Below are positions 6,453-8,386 of a stretch of 8,386 nucleotides of DNA, one piece after another; position 1 is the stretch's first letter, and the number at the start of each line of letters is the position of its first letter. Origin of the DNA: JBFHDX01 sp041584475 (GTDB lineage Bacteria; Pseudomonadota; Alphaproteobacteria; UBA8366; JADFVY01); assembly GCA_041584475.1 (NCBI GenBank), contig JBFHDX010000144.1, positions 1 to 8,386 of the forward strand, given 5' to 3'. A model generated the notes under the pieces. That model was not told the DNA's origin. It made no database searches and saw only the letters and a list, made by a program, of their open reading frames with translations. The position numbers and the translations under genes are program-made.

Positions 6453-7265
6453 ATGAACATCCGCGACCGTATCGGCGTCGACATCGGCCGCAAGCTCTCG
6501 GTGGAGGACGCCGTGCGCTGGGCGATCGACCACGATGTCACCTACATCGACTGCCAGATCGACGTCGCGCCCAACGCGCTCGAGACGTTCGACGCGGCGC
6601 GCTGCAGGCCGATCCGCGAACAATGCGAGGAGTACGGCATCCGGCTCGGCCTGCACACGCTGTCCTCGGTCAACGTCGCCGAGTTCTCGCCCTTCGTCGG
6701 CGAGGCGGTCGACCGGTACCTCAAGGCCTATGTCGATGCCTACGTGCTGCTAGGCGCCAAGTGGATGGTCGTGCACGCCGGCTACCACTTCTCCGACGAC
6801 GTCACGATGCGCATGCAGGTCGGGCTCGAACGGCTCAAGCGCATCGTCGGCTATGCCGAGGAGAAGGGCGCGCGCATCCTGCTCGAGAACCTGAACCGCG
6901 AACCTGTCCGCGCCGAGGTGCACTACCTAGCGCACAATCTCGAGGAGACACTGTACTATTTCGACCGCATCGACTCGCCGAACCTCGGCTGGTCGTTCAC
7001 GATCAACCACGCGACGCTGGTGCCCGAGGGCATCGCCGGCTTCCTCGACGGCGGCCCGACCGGTCGGCTCGGCGAGGTGCGCATGGCCGACAACAACGGC
7101 GAATACGAGGTCCACATGCAGCCGGGCGACGGCATCATCGACTGGACCGACATGTTCCGCCGCGTCGAGGCGACCGGTTTTGCGGCGCACTACATGAACG
7201 CGTTCGGCTCGCTCGACGACATGCTGCGCGGCCGCGAGTTCCAGGTGACGAAGTTCCCGGGCTGA
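6453..7265 (+). CDS. Sugar phosphate isomerase/epimerase-like TIM-barrel protein (AP endonuclease 2 fold)
   Basis: A 270-residue TIM-barrel protein of the xylose isomerase-like superfamily, likely to act on the compound imported by the adjacent TRAP system. Recognisable landmarks: L-G-L-H68-T-L (strand 3), V-V-H108-A-G-Y-H112 (strand 4), I-L-L-E145-N-L-N (strand 5, metal-ligand Glu), N-H186-A (strand 6), A-D213-N-N-G, and H221-M-Q-P-G-D-G-I-I-D-W (loop typical of the family). By eye, the canonical Asp of D-x-x-H is T183, the canonical His of H-x-x-D is R210, and the last Glu is N249, so only E145 of the usual four metal ligands seems kept. That points to a divergent subgroup, with altered metal use or chemistry. 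AGGCAGG precedes the ATG at a workable distance. It is the last gene of the operon. The exact reaction is unknown. Confidence 0.85.
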   Translation: MNIRDRIGVDIGRKLSVEDAVRWAIDHDVTYIDCQIDVAPNALETFDAARCRPIREQCEEYGIRLGLHTLSSVNVAEFSPFVGEAVDRYLKAYVDAYVLLGAKWMVVHAGYHFSDDVTMRMQVGLERLKRIVGYAEEKGARILLENLNREPVRAEVHYLAHNLEETLYYFDRIDSPNLGWSFTINHATLVPEGIAGFLDGGPTGRLGEVRMADNNGEYEVHMQPGDGIIDWTDMFRRVEATGFAAHYMNAFGSLDDMLRGREFQVTKFPG

Positions 7266-7365
7266 AGGCGATCGCGGAAGCGTACGCGCGCCGCGCGGCG
7301 GGAGGGCGACAGCACCGATCCGCGGCGGCGAGGCCACGAGGTTCGCGTTACCCTTCGCCAGGGAA

Positions 7366-7382
7366 GAATTTCCGGGAAATTC
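7366..7382. repeat. Short perfect inverted repeat in a convergent intergenic region
   Basis: GAATTTC (7366-7372) and GAAATTC (7376-7382) are exact reverse complements around CGG. It lies in the 199-nt gap between the convergent isomerase-like and DUF3467 genes, next to a weak 4-bp stem (CCCT/AGGG, 7351-7363). It could be a small operator or part of a transcript end. Nothing else was recognised in 7266-7430. Confidence 0.4.
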
Positions 7383-7430
7383 AGTAGGACCGCCCCGCTG
7401 AGCCGACGCGCCGCTTTCCCGGTTGTCGGT

Positions 7431-7455
7431 GGCGGCGCGAAGCGGTCGCGCCGCC
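7431..7455. terminator. GC-rich hairpin downstream of the DUF3467 gene
   Basis: GGCGGCGCGA (7431-7440) and TCGCGCCGCC (7446-7455) are perfect reverse complements around a 5-nt loop. The stem begins 9 nt after the stop of the minus-strand DUF3467 gene and also lies downstream of the plus-strand isomerase gene, so it could end transcripts or protect 3' ends from both sides. No clear T run follows on either strand, so a factor-dependent or mRNA-stabilising role is as likely as intrinsic termination. Confidence 0.55.
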
Positions 7456-7464
7456 CGCGGCCGG

Positions 7465-7830
7465 CTATTTCTTCTCGCCGGTATTCCCGGTGCCCGGCGG
7501 GTTGCCGGCGAGGCCCAAATCGAGCGAGCCGAAGCGCCGCTCATACTCCTGGAGCACCGCCCCCATCAGCGTCCACAGCCGCTTCGCGGCGAACGGGCTG
7601 AGCACGATGCGGTCGGTCAGCTTGACGTCGAACTCGGTCTTGCCGACCGGGTTCCAGGTCTGGTTGGTGCCGAAGAACAGGGTAACCTCCTCGCGGGTGC
7701 TGGCCGCGTTGACGACATTCGCGTACGACGTCTTCATCGCGGAATCGTCCCAGTTCACCGTCGGTGCCGCCGGCCGCCCCGCATCGAGATCGGGGGTCTC
7801 GGTCTTCGCGGCCTTCTGTTCCTGTGCCAT
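7465..7830 (-). CDS. DUF3467 domain-containing protein
   Basis: A small cytoplasmic protein (121 residues) of the DUF3467 family, for which no biochemical function is established. After a charged, probably disordered N-terminus (1-20), the domain runs from P23-T-V-N-W-D-D-S through T34-S-Y-A-N-V-V-N, T45-R-E-E-V-T-L-F-F-G, then V69-K-L-T-D-R-I-V-L-S-P-F-A-A-K-R-L (69-85) and Y96-E-R-R-F-G-S-L; these blocks are the family pattern. The tail is Gly/Pro-rich and ends in E-K-K. The frame reaches an ATG at 7878, but the ATG at 7830 is preferred because GGGAGA lies 5 nt before it and it gives a family-length product. TATGAT (minus strand, 7879-7874) could be a -10 element, but no matching -35 is seen. 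It lies 82 nt downstream of the acidic protein and is probably co-transcribed with it. Confidence 0.85.
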   Translation of the reverse strand: MAQEQKAAKTETPDLDAGRPAAPTVNWDDSAMKTSYANVVNAASTREEVTLFFGTNQTWNPVGKTEFDVKLTDRIVLSPFAAKRLWTLMGAVLQEYERRFGSLDLGLAGNPPGTGNTGEKK

Positions 7831-7912
7831 CAGTTTCTCCCATTCGTCCGTTGGTTGTTCTTCAGTCCCGGAGATCATATCGATTCTCGCGCGTTGCCGC
7901 GACCCCCGAGTA

Positions 7913-8386
7913 TTATCGGCCCCCGAGGAAACCGGAGAAGCGGCCGTCCCAGTTCACCTTGAGCCCGCTGGCGATGCCGCTCTCGAGCCCGCTCTCGATG
8001 CCTTCGTCTCCGTCGTTCCCGGTCTCGCCCGTCGCCTCGAAGAGCGTCGCCTCAAGCTCGTCGTCGTCAGGCAGGCTATCGAGCGCTGCGTCGTCCGACG
8101 GCAGTCCGTCGCCATCATCGTCGTCGTCGGCCCCGTCGAACACGAAGCCGTCGAGCCGCCTCTCGACCCATGACAGGAAGCGGGCCTCCTCGCGGCGCAG
8201 CAGTACGTCCTGCTCCTCGAGGAAGATGCGGGCCTCGGCCGCCGCACGCCGGGCCGCCACCTCGGCCTTGCTGACGATGGCAGCCGGCCCGATCATGTCG
8301 GCGCCCGCCGGCAGCAGCCGTGTGCCCGTCGCGAGGCTCGCCGCCATCAGCGCGCCGTCGCCGTGGTCGAGCCCGGCGACGTGACC
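7913..8386 (-). CDS. Hypothetical acidic protein, 5' end beyond the window
   Basis: I do not recognise this protein. The minus-strand frame is open to the right edge, giving 157 visible residues. The ATG at 8347 has no ribosome site and codons continue upstream (G-H-V-A-G-L-D-H-G-D-G-A-L), so the true start is probably outside. The order is: a small-residue-rich stretch (1-45), with P-A-G-A-D-M-I-G-P-A-A-I; a charged helix likely to be coiled (about 43-83), rich in Ala, Arg and Glu; a very acidic linker with five consecutive Asp and many further Asp/Glu (about 84-140); and a Gly/Ser-rich tail ending V-N-W-D-G-R-F-S-G-F-L-G-G-R. The acidic linker suggests a disordered or cation-binding segment. 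The tail shares the V-N-W-D codons exactly with the downstream DUF3467 gene. GC-ending codon use supports a real gene. Confidence 0.6.
   Translation of the reverse strand, partial: GHVAGLDHGDGALMAASLATGTRLLPAGADMIGPAAIVSKAEVAARRAAAEARIFLEEQDVLLRREEARFLSWVERRLDGFVFDGADDDDDGDGLPSDDAALDSLPDDDELEATLFEATGETGNDGDEGIESGLESGIASGLKVNWDGRFSGFLGGR

Noticed and set aside
4849..6456. 535-codon plus-strand open frame overlapping dctQ and dctM, and a 379-codon minus-strand frame at 5402-6541
   Set aside because: Both are shadow frames of the DctQM genes with Arg/Ala/Pro-rich or His/Asp-rich translations and no plausible start site.
567..7382. GAATTTCCCG shared between 567-576 (+) and 7382-7373 (-) as a dispersed repeat
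   Set aside because: A 10-nt match in an 8.4-kb window is expected by chance many times, and the flanks do not align convincingly.

Overview
The window comes from a GC-rich bacterial chromosome. Dense GC-ending codons, a TRAP transporter operon and a phytanoyl-CoA dioxygenase-like gene fit a heterotrophic proteobacterium, most likely an alphaproteobacterium (an inference from gene content and base composition; no rRNA or marker gene is present). No tRNA, rRNA, CRISPR array, insertion sequence or transposase was seen.

Layout. 3-557 (+): 3' part of a phytanoyl-CoA dioxygenase (PhyH) family gene that runs in from the left edge. 618-1475 (+): secreted HAD-superfamily class B/e(P4)-type acid phosphatase. 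1508-2143 (-): uracil phosphoribosyltransferase upp, convergent with the phosphatase, with a good sigma70-type promoter at 2182-2211. 2408-3226 (+): class I SAM-dependent methyltransferase, divergent from upp. 3227-3425: a strikingly AT-rich leader holding a perfect 10-bp inverted repeat. 3426-7265 (+): a TRAP transporter operon (dctP, dctQ, dctM) followed by a TIM-barrel sugar-phosphate isomerase/epimerase-like gene. 7465-7830 (-): a DUF3467 protein. 7913-8386 (-): the 3' part of an unrecognised acidic protein that runs off the right edge.

How the genes work together. dctP-dctQ-dctM-isomerase reads as one uptake-and-catabolism unit: the periplasmic protein captures an organic acid or sugar acid, DctQM carries it inward with an ion gradient, and the TIM-barrel protein may act on the imported compound. 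A strong hairpin between dctP and dctQ could leave more dctP mRNA than dctQM mRNA. The phosphatase and upp may both serve nucleotide salvage, but they are convergent and not an operon. The two minus-strand genes at the right end are probably co-transcribed and share an identical 14-nt coding segment (V-N-W-D).

The least ordinary parts are the AT-rich leader with its palindrome and repeated half-site before dctP, the isomerase-like protein in which three of the four canonical metal ligands appear replaced, and the acidic protein/DUF3467 pair. I did not find a clear, wholly new multi-gene system; most genes belong to known families.
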